DNA of 64,000 bases from JAZKFT01 sp040386335. GTDB taxonomy: Bacteria; Bacteroidota; Bacteroidia; Chitinophagales; Chitinophagaceae. The translations under genes and the position numbers were made by a program. Below the pieces are notes generated by a model, which was not told where the DNA came from, searched no databases, and was given only the letters and a program-made list of their open reading frames with translations. The number at the start of each line of letters is the position of its first letter. Position 1 is the first letter of the stretch. The stretch is taken from NCBI GenBank assembly GCA_040386335.1, contig JAZKFT010000009.1, positions 62,001 to 126,000 on the forward strand. The letters run 5' to 3'. Positions 35,618-43,207 of this stretch are shown one piece after another.

Positions 35618-35636
35618 GTGCGGTAAAAATGAAGGA

Positions 35637-37073
35637 ATGGAGCAAGCAAAACAACTGTTTGGGCGACAATTGGAAAGCAGCCAACTGCTGGAACATTACC
35701 ATTCCAATGCATCGGCCATGGTGGCCATAGTAGGCAGGCGGCGCATTGGCAAAACCTTTTTAGTACGCCGTGTCCTGGAAGGCCTGATTGATTTTGAAAT
35801 GACCGGCACCCAACACAGCAATAAAAAAGAACAACTGAATAGCTTCATTTATTCGCTATCAAACTTTAGCAAATCGGCCATGCTTACACAACCTCCTAAA
35901 AGCTGGCAGGAGGCATTCCATTTATTAAAACTATACCTCACAGAAAAAAAAGGGAAAAAGAAAAAGATAGTTTTTATAGATGAACTGCCATGGATAGCTA
36001 CGCCTAAAAGTGGCTTTACAGAAGCATTGGCCCACTTTTGGAACGACTGGGCCAGTGAGAACAATGTGCTGCTGATAGTATGCGGCTCAGCTGCAGCCTG
36101 GATGGTAAACAATGTGGTGAACAGTAAAGGCGGCCTGCACAACCGCATTAGTCAAACCATTTACCTGGAGCCATTTACACTGAACGAAACCTGGCAACTG
36201 GTAAAGGGCATGAAAATAAAAGGCACCCACCACCAGGTAATTGAACTATACATGGCATTGGGAGGTGTTCCATATTATTTAAGCCTGCTGAAAAAGGAAC
36301 TCAGCATTCCACAAAATATAGACAGGCTATTATTTGAAAAAAATGGAAAGCTGGCCAGTGAGTACGAAAACCTCTTTAGTTCCCTGTTCGATAACTCCAC
36401 CAACCACTACAATATCATAGATATCCTGGCTACCAAATGGAAAGGATTAACGAGATTGGAAATAGCCGGATTATATCCTGGCAAAGACGGTGGTGCTTTA
36501 ACGCAAATACTGGATGAGTTGCGGCTGTCGGGGTTTATTGCCAAATACAACTCGTACCAGAAAGCCACAAAAGATGCCCTGTATCGGCTAAGTGATCCAT
36601 ACTTGTTGTTTTACAAAAAATTCCTGGCTAAGCCGCCGGTAAAAAAATCCTTTTTAAATGCCATGAAGACGGCTAACTATAAAATTTGGTGTGGTTATGC
36701 TTTTGAAAACCTGTGCTTGTACCATATACCACAGATCAAACAAAAACTGGGCATTGCCAAAATTGAATCCAGCGAATCGAGCTTTTTTTACAGGGGCAAT
36801 AGAGAGGCCAATGGCTTTCAGATAGATTTGATGATAGACAGGGCTGACGGCATTATTAACCTCTGCGAAATAAAGTTTTACAACGCAGCTTTTACTATAG
36901 ACAAAGCCTATTACCACGAAATGAAAAACCGGATGGACAACTTTTCCAACATTAGTAAAATACGCAAGGCAGTACACCTAACGCTAATTACATCGTTGGG
37001 TATAAATGAAAATGATTACAGTGCCGAATTGGTTGATAGTGAAGTAATTGGGGAAGATTTGTTTGTGGTGTAA
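35637..37073 (+). CDS. ATPase_2/DUF234-type ATPase with PD-(D/E)XK nuclease-like C-terminus
   Basis: 478 residues from ATG 35637 (MEQAKQLFGRQLE); an ATG seven codons up lies on the promoter. Walker A is GRRRIGKT at 33-40, Walker B IVFIDELPW near 111-119, and a sensor-like LLIVCGSAAAWM follows. A winged-helix-like part comes next (LTRLEIAGLYPGKDGGALTQ). The C-terminus has D397 in QIDLMID and E411-x-K413 in CEIKFY, the PD-(D/E)XK pattern of the DUF234 family. Members are common in archaea and Bacteroidota. Their biological role is unproven; defence or selfish-element functions are suspected. Three 35-nt hairpins flank the gene, and it has no operon partner. Confidence 0.88.
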   Translation: MEQAKQLFGRQLESSQLLEHYHSNASAMVAIVGRRRIGKTFLVRRVLEGLIDFEMTGTQHSNKKEQLNSFIYSLSNFSKSAMLTQPPKSWQEAFHLLKLYLTEKKGKKKKIVFIDELPWIATPKSGFTEALAHFWNDWASENNVLLIVCGSAAAWMVNNVVNSKGGLHNRISQTIYLEPFTLNETWQLVKGMKIKGTHHQVIELYMALGGVPYYLSLLKKELSIPQNIDRLLFEKNGKLASEYENLFSSLFDNSTNHYNIIDILATKWKGLTRLEIAGLYPGKDGGALTQILDELRLSGFIAKYNSYQKATKDALYRLSDPYLLFYKKFLAKPPVKKSFLNAMKTANYKIWCGYAFENLCLYHIPQIKQKLGIAKIESSESSFFYRGNREANGFQIDLMIDRADGIINLCEIKFYNAAFTIDKAYYHEMKNRMDNFSNISKIRKAVHLTLITSLGINENDYSAELVDSEVIGEDLFVV

Positions 37074-37084
37074 AGTTGGATAAG

Positions 37085-37119
37085 CTGCGGAATATGGTGA
37101 AAAAAGGAAGATTCCGCAG
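37085..37119. repeat. 35-nt hairpin, copy 3
   Basis: Arms CTGCGGAAT and ATTCCGCAG, 17-nt loop with AAAAAAGGA, twelve bases after the ATPase stop codon. Same length as copies 1 and 2, with a changed loop. Confidence 0.85.
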
Positions 37120-37169
37120 GTTTTGACGAACTTAGAAATACATAGCAATTCAAGTCATGCTTCAATAAT

Positions 37170-37556
37170 CTAATATCCGCGCCTGTGCCGGAACAACCTG
37201 TCAAAAACACGCAACAGGTAGGGCTTTTTACATTGCATGCCTTCAAGAGTTCCATCGACAATAGCAGGTTTCTGGTCGCATTCATTTCCTAAGCCTAATT
37301 CATAATGTCGCTTCAAAATAGCATCGTCGCTTCCTCCATAACTAAATCCCGCAATACAGGAAACAAGCATGGCATTTATGGCTCTGTCGATTTCTTCCGC
37401 AGTCTGGGGTTGCTTTTAAAAAAAACAATGTCCGTATTCCAGTTTGGAATGTTCAATTAAATCAGGTGCTTCTGACTCTGGTGCTCCGCAACTAATACAA
37501 ACCTGGTTTGCTACATAAAAGTCCCCTTTTACATTTTCAGGATATCTTTGAGGCAA
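37170..37556 (-). pseudogene. broken ferredoxin-like gene
   Basis: The minus strand from 37556 encodes PQRYPENVKGDFYVANQVCI then SCGAPESEAPDLIEHSKLEY, GHCFF, an in-frame TAA (37416-37418), and continues in the same frame as KQPQTAEEIDRAINAML and SCIAGFSYGGSDDAILKR. RYPENVKGxFYV ... CxxC ... YKQPxT is the layout of small Bacteroidota ferredoxin-like proteins. The stop lies next to an eight-T run and one base change (TAA to AAA) would restore a full reading frame. No good ATG precedes the frame (only TTG), and several expected Cys are missing. It is probably decayed. Confidence 0.6.
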
Positions 37557-37636
37557 TATCCCATCATTGTATTTTGAAAATCTCTCACCATCTCAGATTA
37601 TTTATTTACGGGACTGTAGCTTTAAAGTAACAACCA

Positions 37637-38656
37637 TCACCGCTTCTCCACCCTATCATAAAATCCCCCAAAATTCCCTAGCCTCACTCCATCCTCCTTA
37701 TAAAATTCCCCGGGGAAGCCAAGGTCAATTTCGGAGATCCTATCCAGTCTTTTTATTTGTTCATCCGTAATTACGAGGTCTACCGTTTTTAAATTCTCCT
37801 CCAGTTGCGAAAGTTTGGTAGCGCCTACAATCGGGATGGAGGAAAAGTCTTTTTGCATCACCCATTTTAAAGCCACATGGCTTGGCTCTGCACCCTGTTC
37901 CTCTGCGATAGCCATCACTTCCCTGGTAATGGCTTCACTGCGTTCGTTCAGACGCTTGCTGCCTTCTTTTATGCGGCCCTTATCGCCTTTCAGGTATTTT
38001 CCGGTTAATGCACCGCCGGCCAGTGGCGCCCAGGGAGTAACCGTCATGCCAAAGTGTTTGGCCATTGGAATAAGGTCCCGTTCGGGGGTCCGTTGTATAA
38101 GGCTGTACTCTACCTGGAGGGCTACAAGCCGGCTCCATCCCATCAGTTCGGCCATGGTGTTGGCTGTGGAAACCATCCAGGCCGGCGTATCGCTGATGGC
38201 GATATAATTTACTTTACCGCTTCTTACCAGATCATCCAGCCCTCGCATTACTTCGTCAATTGGTGTAAGATGATCCCAGATATGCAGGTATAACAGGTCA
38301 ATAAATTCTAAATTCATCCGCTTCAAACTGGCATCTACACTGCGCATCATGTTCTTGCGGTTATTGCCGCTGGCATTGGGGTTGGTTTGGTTGTCGTACA
38401 AAGAATACTTGGTGGCAATCACAAAAAAATCGCGGTCACGCGGGCTTACAAATTCGCCGATTATTTTTTCGCTGGTTCCGTTCTGGTAGCGGTTTGCAGT
38501 GTCTAAAAAATTACCCCCGGCGTTGGCAAAAGCTTCCATAATGCCAAAGCTGGCTTCCTTTTCAGCACCCCAACCATTATCGGTTCCAAAGCCCATGGTG
38601 CCGAGGCATAGTTCGCTAACTTTAAGCCCGCTTCTTCCAAGAAGTTTGTATTTCAT
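37637..38656 (-). CDS. aldo/keto reductase
   Basis: 339 residues from ATG 38656 (MKYKLLGRSGLKVSELCLGT); the frame to 38695 adds a spurious N-terminus. AKR landmarks: FLDTANRYQNGTSEKIIG (catalytic Asp and Tyr), VIATKYS (Lys), LLYLHIWDH (His), and the NADPH-binding end PIVGATKLSQLEENL. Cytosolic NADPH-dependent carbonyl reductase of the YhdN/Tas type; substrate unknown. Last gene of the MarR-linked minus-strand cluster, 66 bp after the F420-oxidoreductase-like gene. Confidence 0.93.
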   Translation of the reverse strand: MKYKLLGRSGLKVSELCLGTMGFGTDNGWGAEKEASFGIMEAFANAGGNFLDTANRYQNGTSEKIIGEFVSPRDRDFFVIATKYSLYDNQTNPNASGNNRKNMMRSVDASLKRMNLEFIDLLYLHIWDHLTPIDEVMRGLDDLVRSGKVNYIAISDTPAWMVSTANTMAELMGWSRLVALQVEYSLIQRTPERDLIPMAKHFGMTVTPWAPLAGGALTGKYLKGDKGRIKEGSKRLNERSEAITREVMAIAEEQGAEPSHVALKWVMQKDFSSIPIVGATKLSQLEENLKTVDLVITDEQIKRLDRISEIDLGFPGEFYKEDGVRLGNFGGFYDRVEKR

Positions 38657-38722
38657 AAAATGATAATTTTTGCGTGTGAAGAGGGCACTGGCCATGAAAA
38701 CGATGAAGATGGCGGTGTACTC

Positions 38723-39367
38723 TTATTTCACCAATTTAAAAGCATGGCTCCAGCTATTTTGTAAAAAGCCAGGGATGCACCACAAAATACAAAGGGATTC
38801 AATCACACCAGCCGATTCAGCTTTGCCCAGGTCGGTTGTTTCCCACCCAAAAGCAGTGAGAATGCCGGTGACTGTTTCTTTAGCACCCTCATCATTACCA
38901 CAAATAAACATCGTGGGTGGAGGGCTGTGATGAGGCTTGTACATAATGGCATTCCCTACACTGTTGAAGGCTTTTACCAGTTTGGCCTCAGGCAGGTAAT
39001 CCTGTATCTGCTGTAGTAATGAACTGTTTTGCGGAGTAAAAAATTTCAGCACGCCATTTACAGGCGGCTTTGTTTCATCAATAGGGTTGGTGGCATCAAT
39101 TACTATTTTACCAGTAAAGTTTTCCGGACCGGCCTGCTTCAATGCTTCCAATACTGCGTGACCTTTTGTTGCCAGCACTATGATATCGCCAAATTTAGAA
39201 GTAATGCTCAATTCGCCCACATCTCCAGTTGGGTTTTCATCTTTCCATTTAAGTACCTCGGGTTTGGAAATGCTCCTGGTACCCAGCATTACGTCGTAAC
39301 CTTCTTTAATAAATGCTGTGGCGAGTACACGGCCCACGATGCCGCTGCCGATGATCCCGATTTTCAT
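38723..39367 (-). CDS. NAD(P)-binding F420-oxidoreductase-like protein
   Basis: 214 residues. Rossmann start MKIGIIGSGIVGRVLATAFI, then VMLGTRS for dinucleotide phosphate selection and GKIVIDATNPID further on. This matches the NADPH-dependent F420 reductase/NpnN-like small dehydrogenases often found in organisms without F420, where the substrate is unknown. It lies between the SDR and aldo/keto reductase genes on the same strand. Confidence 0.88.
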   Translation of the reverse strand: MKIGIIGSGIVGRVLATAFIKEGYDVMLGTRSISKPEVLKWKDENPTGDVGELSITSKFGDIIVLATKGHAVLEALKQAGPENFTGKIVIDATNPIDETKPPVNGVLKFFTPQNSSLLQQIQDYLPEAKLVKAFNSVGNAIMYKPHHSPPPTMFICGNDEGAKETVTGILTAFGWETTDLGKAESAGVIESLCILWCIPGFLQNSWSHAFKLVK

Positions 39368-39461
39368 GTATTGTCTTTTATAATATCAAGGGTAAAACGT
39401 ACTTGAGAGTAGTCCACCTTCATCCGGCAATTCCTGCTCCGAAATAGCGGAGGACCTGCCA

Positions 39462-39477
39462 CCTCCGCCAGCGGAGG
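39462..39477. repeat. REP-like hairpin CCTCCGC/GCGGAGG
   Basis: A 7-bp GC stem with a two-base tip, preceded by a partial inverted copy (GCGGAGG at 39448-39454). It lies directly downstream of the SDR gene (stop 39481) and upstream of the F420-like gene, and may attenuate or stabilise the cluster transcript. Confidence 0.5.
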
Positions 39478-39480
39478 ACA

Positions 39481-40311
39481 TTAGAAACCTACCGAAAGTG
39501 AAACCGGTTCCCATTCGGCAACCAGTTTGGAATGCGCTTCCAGTTTGGTTTTAATGCGGGGTAATGCATCGGCTCCCAAAACGAGTCGCAAAGGAGCTTC
39601 AGGACTGTTGGCAATGTCAACTATCGCTTTTGCCACTTTTACGGGATCGCTTATTTGGTTGCCATTTACCTTTTCTAAATTCCTGCCGGTGGTGCCCCTG
39701 GTTTCTTCATAGTCTGCAATTAAATTACCAGGTTGCTGTAGCGATTCGCCTGCAAAATCTGTACGTACCCCGCCAGGTTCTATCACTGTTACCTGCACAC
39801 CCAATGGCTTTACTTCAAGCGCCAGCGCTTCACTTAAACCCTCGAGTGCAAACTTAGAGGCATTGTACATTCCAATACCAGCGGTGCCCACCAGGCCGGC
39901 TATAGATGACAGGTTGATAATATGACTGTTCTTATTATTTTTCATGGCAGGTAAAGCTGCCCTGATGGCATACAACGGACCGTAAACATTTGCTTCAATT
40001 TGCCTGTGTATGTTTTCATCGCTCAGTTCCTCTATAGCACCAAACTGTCCATAGCCTGCATTATTTACAAGCACATGGATGGTGCCAAATTTTTCAATCA
40101 CATCATTTACAGCCAGCTTTACCTGCGCCGAGTTTGTAAGGTCCAAAGCCAGTGCCAGCACACTTTCTGCAGGATGGTCTGCCAGCCACGATAGGTTTTC
40201 TGCTTTCCGGGACGTAGCTGCCACCACATCTCCCATGGCCAAAGCGGCAAGCACTATTTCTTTACCGATGCCCCTGGCACCGCCGGTTACCAACCAAACT
40301 CTCTTACTCAT
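39481..40311 (-). CDS. short-chain dehydrogenase/reductase (SDR)
   Basis: 276 residues. Cofactor motif TGGARGIGKEI, LVNNAGYGQFG, active-site Ser in LSSIAGLVG and YNASKFALE (Tyr-x3-Lys). Classical SDR, cytosolic, NAD(P)(H)-dependent, substrate unknown. It starts 18 bp after the NmrA-like gene and shares its operon. Confidence 0.94.
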   Translation of the reverse strand: MSKRVWLVTGGARGIGKEIVLAALAMGDVVAATSRKAENLSWLADHPAESVLALALDLTNSAQVKLAVNDVIEKFGTIHVLVNNAGYGQFGAIEELSDENIHRQIEANVYGPLYAIRAALPAMKNNKNSHIINLSSIAGLVGTAGIGMYNASKFALEGLSEALALEVKPLGVQVTVIEPGGVRTDFAGESLQQPGNLIADYEETRGTTGRNLEKVNGNQISDPVKVAKAIVDIANSPEAPLRLVLGADALPRIKTKLEAHSKLVAEWEPVSLSVGF

Positions 40312-40329
40312 ATTTGTCGTTTTTAATTT

Positions 40330-41217
40330 TTACGCTCCGTAAGCTCCACCAAATTCCTTTACAAAATCCGCCAGTTTATGTTTACTCAAAACCGGGTGAT
40401 TTTTCCAATAATCAGCTGCCATTTTCCCGGTCCGCATGGCATTGCCCATTTCGGTGTAATTGCTGCTTACTTCCTGTGAAAGGCCTGCCTGCAACAAACC
40501 ATCAAGACTTTGGGCATCGGTAAACTCCACCCATGGAAGTTCGGGTTTATTAATGGCGCCGCCAATAGCCGTTGCTATTTCGGTTCCGGTTATTTCATCG
40601 CCTGCAATATAACGGATACTCTGGCCAGCAAAGTTTAAGCCAAGCAATTCTTCCGCCGCCGCATCGGCTATATCGGCGGGATGCACCATCACTAGTTTAT
40701 CATCGTTGCCGCCAAAATTGCTGCCAATAATGCCAGCACCTTTTATCATGCCAATATTGGCCATCAGGTTGTGGAAAAAATAAGCCGGCCGCAGGTGTTT
40801 AATATTTACGCCTGCTAAGGTGTTCAGGGCCTGTTCTACGCGATAAAGACCAGATACCGGACCACAGCCATCGGGTAAATGAGCGCCAATGCTGCTAAGA
40901 TTCACCACATATTTCACACCAGCCGCTTCAATAGCCGCTGCATAGTTTTCTCCAATGCCACCGATATAGGCTTTCCAATCGGCTGCATCCCATTTTGGTG
41001 GCACCATAGTGTAGACTGCATCCGACCCCTTAAATGCTTCGGTTAAAAAAGTAATGTCTTCTACCGACCCGATAGCGGTTTTAGCTCCCAGATCTGCCAG
41101 GGATTTTAGGTTGGCCTCGCTGCGACCGATAACAGTGACGCTGTGACCTGCTGCTAATAATTTTTCGGCCAATGGTTTGGAGATGTTACCTGCACCCCCG
41201 GTAATTGTGTAGTTCAT
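40330..41217 (-). CDS. NmrA-like NAD(P)-binding protein
   Basis: 295 residues. MNYTITGGAGNISKPLAEKL gives the GxxGxxG dinucleotide loop, followed by VIGRSEANL and a GSDAVYTMVPP loop. There is no YxxxK pair, as in NmrA/atypical extended SDRs that act as redox sensors or quinone reductases. First gene of the four-enzyme set after marR; a palindromic operator sits 43-58 bp upstream of its start. Confidence 0.9.
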   Translation of the reverse strand: MNYTITGGAGNISKPLAEKLLAAGHSVTVIGRSEANLKSLADLGAKTAIGSVEDITFLTEAFKGSDAVYTMVPPKWDAADWKAYIGGIGENYAAAIEAAGVKYVVNLSSIGAHLPDGCGPVSGLYRVEQALNTLAGVNIKHLRPAYFFHNLMANIGMIKGAGIIGSNFGGNDDKLVMVHPADIADAAAEELLGLNFAGQSIRYIAGDEITGTEIATAIGGAINKPELPWVEFTDAQSLDGLLQAGLSQEVSSNYTEMGNAMRTGKMAADYWKNHPVLSKHKLADFVKEFGGAYGA

Positions 41218-41259
41218 GATTGATTTTTTTTAAAATTGAAAATTAATTCTTGTTGATAT

Positions 41260-41275
41260 ATTTGTATATACAAAT
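41260..41275. promoter_or_regulatory. MarR operator, perfect palindrome
   Basis: ATTTGTATATACAAAT, a perfect 16-bp palindrome between marR and the NmrA-like gene. A copy with one changed base lies upstream of marR, which makes it the probable regulator binding site. Confidence 0.75.
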
Positions 41276-41290
41276 GATTTGTTAAAAAAA

Positions 41291-41719
41291 TTATCCCGTC
41301 AGTTTGTCTGCCATTGCGTGCATATCGTTTATCATTCGGTCGCTTTCCTTTATGCCTAAAGAACTGCTGTAGATCTTTGCAAAACGATCTATGCATTGTA
41401 TCATTTCCGGAACAAGGTTTTTACCGGCCGGAGTGGGGTATACATTTGTTGTTTTACCTTCGGTGATACGTACCACCAGCTTTTTTTCTTCCAGCTTTTC
41501 AATAAGCCGGGTGACCGTGCTGGGCGTTAGTTGCAGGTTATCGGCTATAGCGCCTGGTTGTATACCTGGCTCCTGGTTTACCAGCATCAGCAGGTAGCCA
41601 TGGCTGGGTGAAAGACCAACCGGTTTCCAGCTTTCAATAGCCAGCTTTTCTACCTTTCGTGCCAGGGCATTGGAGGTAAAATAAAGACAGTTTTTGAATT
41701 TGCTTTCGGATGATTTCAT
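41291..41719 (-). CDS. MarR-family transcriptional regulator
   Basis: 142 residues. The winged helix shows PGIQPGAIADNLQLTPSTVT (recognition helix TPSTVTRLIEKLEEK) and the wing LVVRITEGKTTNVYPT. Probably a dimeric repressor releasing DNA on binding a small phenolic or oxidant. It lies immediately upstream of four oxidoreductase genes, with matching palindromes before itself and before the first enzyme gene. That indicates autoregulation and control of the cluster. Confidence 0.93.
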   Translation of the reverse strand: MKSSESKFKNCLYFTSNALARKVEKLAIESWKPVGLSPSHGYLLMLVNQEPGIQPGAIADNLQLTPSTVTRLIEKLEEKKLVVRITEGKTTNVYPTPAGKNLVPEMIQCIDRFAKIYSSSLGIKESDRMINDMHAMADKLTG

Positions 41720-41780
41720 GGTTGACTCAGTCCAGGGTAGATTGGGTTATTTTTATTCAGAAAACAAAAATAAGAGGTTT

Positions 41781-41796
41781 CATTTGTATGTACAAA
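41781..41796. promoter_or_regulatory. MarR operator upstream of marR
   Basis: ATTTGTATGTACAAAT, 62 bp above the marR start. Fifteen of sixteen bases match the site at 41260-41275. Confidence 0.72.
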
Positions 41797-41869
41797 TATT
41801 TTTTGAAGAGTAAAAAAACTTACTGGGTCGTAAATTGTTGGAATCGTTTATTATTTCGTTCACTCAAAA

Positions 41870-41901
41870 CCCTGTCGTGGCGAAAGCCAGCCCCGACAGG
41901 G
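41870..41901. repeat. REP-like palindrome, copy B
   Basis: CCCTGTCG and CGACAGGG arms around TGGCGAAAGCCAGCCC. The reverse complement of the 1286-1317 element with a single mismatch. Confidence 0.78.
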
Positions 41902-41929
41902 TAAACAACTCCGGCTAACTGCTTTCACT

Positions 41930-41962
41930 TTGCAAACCGTATAAGCCAATTGGCTATTTTTA
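41930..41962 (+). promoter_or_regulatory. possible ruvB promoter
   Basis: TTG (41930-41932), 22-bp spacer, TATTTTTA (one mismatch to TAnnTTTG). The ruvB ATG follows after four bases, implying a very short or absent leader. Confidence 0.35.
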
Positions 41963-41966
41963 CCGC

Positions 41967-43001
41967 ATGGCTAACCCCAATTTTAATACCGACGAAACTA
42001 AACTCACGCCTGCTGACAAGGAATTTGAAAATAATATCCGGCCGCAGCAGATGGACGATTTTAGCGGGCAGCCCCAGATCATTGAGAATCTTTCCATTTT
42101 TATAAAGGCGGCCAAAATACGTGGCGAGGCGTTGGATCATGTTTTGTTTCATGGACCGCCGGGTTTGGGTAAAACCACACTGAGCCGTATTGTGGCCAAC
42201 GAACTCGGCGTAAACATTAAAGAAACCAGTGGCCCGGTTATAGAAAAGCCCGGTGACCTGGCAGGTCTGCTTACCAGCCTGGAAGCAAATGATGTACTTT
42301 TTATTGATGAAATCCATCGCCTGAGTACGGTAGTGGAAGAGTACCTGTATAGCGCTATGGAAGATTACCGCATCGATATTATGATAGACACAGGGCCCAA
42401 TGCCCGCAGCATTCAGATAAACCTGAACCAATTTACCCTGATAGGCGCCACCACCCGCAGCGGATTACTTACGGCGCCGCTGCTAAGCCGTTTTGCCATA
42501 AAGAACCGGCTGGAATATTATAATGCTGCCACCCTTAAAAAAATTATTTTAAGGGCTTCGGAGATATTGCATATGCCTATTACAGACGAAGCCGCCAAAG
42601 AAATAGCCGGCCGTAGCCGCGGCACGCCCCGTATTGCCAACGGGTTGCTCCGCAGGGTGAGGGATTTTGCACAGGTACTCAACGATAGCCATATAGACAT
42701 AGGTATTACCCAACATGCACTGAAAGCACTGAACGTGGATGAGTACGGTCTCGATGATATGGACAACCGGATTTTGTTGGCCATCATCGAAAAATTTAAA
42801 GGCGGCCCGGTAGGCATTACCACTATTGCTACCGCCGTTGGGGAAGAGGCCGGCACCATTGAGGAAGTATATGAACCATTCCTGATCCAGGAAGGCTTTT
42901 TACAACGTACGCCCCGTGGACGTGAAGTGACTGCAAAAGCCTATTCTCATTTGGGCAAAAAGAAACCCGGTTTGGCCAGCGGCGGCCTTTTATTTGAATA
43001 A
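41967..43001 (+). CDS. ruvB: Holliday junction branch-migration ATPase RuvB
   Basis: 344 residues, full length. The hexameric motor drives RuvA-bound junctions during recombinational repair. Walker A is GPPGLGKTTLSR, Walker B LFIDEIHRLS, the beta-hairpin region EDYRIDIMIDTGPNARS, sensor 1 GATTRSG, the arginine finger region SRFAIKNRLEYY, and the C-terminal winged helix EPFLIQEGFLQRTPRGR. ruvA and ruvC are not in the window. Confidence 0.97.
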   Translation: MANPNFNTDETKLTPADKEFENNIRPQQMDDFSGQPQIIENLSIFIKAAKIRGEALDHVLFHGPPGLGKTTLSRIVANELGVNIKETSGPVIEKPGDLAGLLTSLEANDVLFIDEIHRLSTVVEEYLYSAMEDYRIDIMIDTGPNARSIQINLNQFTLIGATTRSGLLTAPLLSRFAIKNRLEYYNAATLKKIILRASEILHMPITDEAAKEIAGRSRGTPRIANGLLRRVRDFAQVLNDSHIDIGITQHALKALNVDEYGLDDMDNRILLAIIEKFKGGPVGITTIATAVGEEAGTIEEVYEPFLIQEGFLQRTPRGREVTAKAYSHLGKKKPGLASGGLLFE

Positions 43002-43207
43002 GCGCGCCTTTTCCATTTTGATTAATTTTTGCTATTTCTCCTGGAATTCGGTCACAGTTTCATCATTTTAATGCTTTTGGCAGCTCCATATTGAAAATGG
43101 CAAACTTCTTGATTTGTTAAATCGTAGTTAACAAATCAGCCCGCTATTGCTATCGGGCTGAAGCCGTTTTCCATTTTCAACCTAACCGAAACTTAAACCC
43201 TTTCAGC
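43002..43207. other. spacer with two overlapping hairpins
   Basis: GATTTGTTAA (43111-43120) pairs perfectly with TTAACAAATC (43128-43137). The last bases of that stem are reused in a second hairpin, TCAGCCCG (43136-43143) with CGGGCTGA (43154-43161). The two folds compete slightly at one end. No gene seen. Confidence 0.6.

Larger units (their letters stand above)
35223..35636. other. 414-bp spacer with two hairpins and promoter
   Basis: Holds an 82-codon plus-strand open frame (35254-35502) that I do not believe is coding, hairpin copies 1 and 2 (35504-35538, 35557-35591) and a TATATTTG -7 box (35610-35617) for the ATPase gene. Confidence 0.5.

Noticed and set aside
41710..41904. 64-codon plus-strand frame upstream of ruvB
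   Set aside because: It runs through the MarR operator and a REP-like palindrome and has no coding features.
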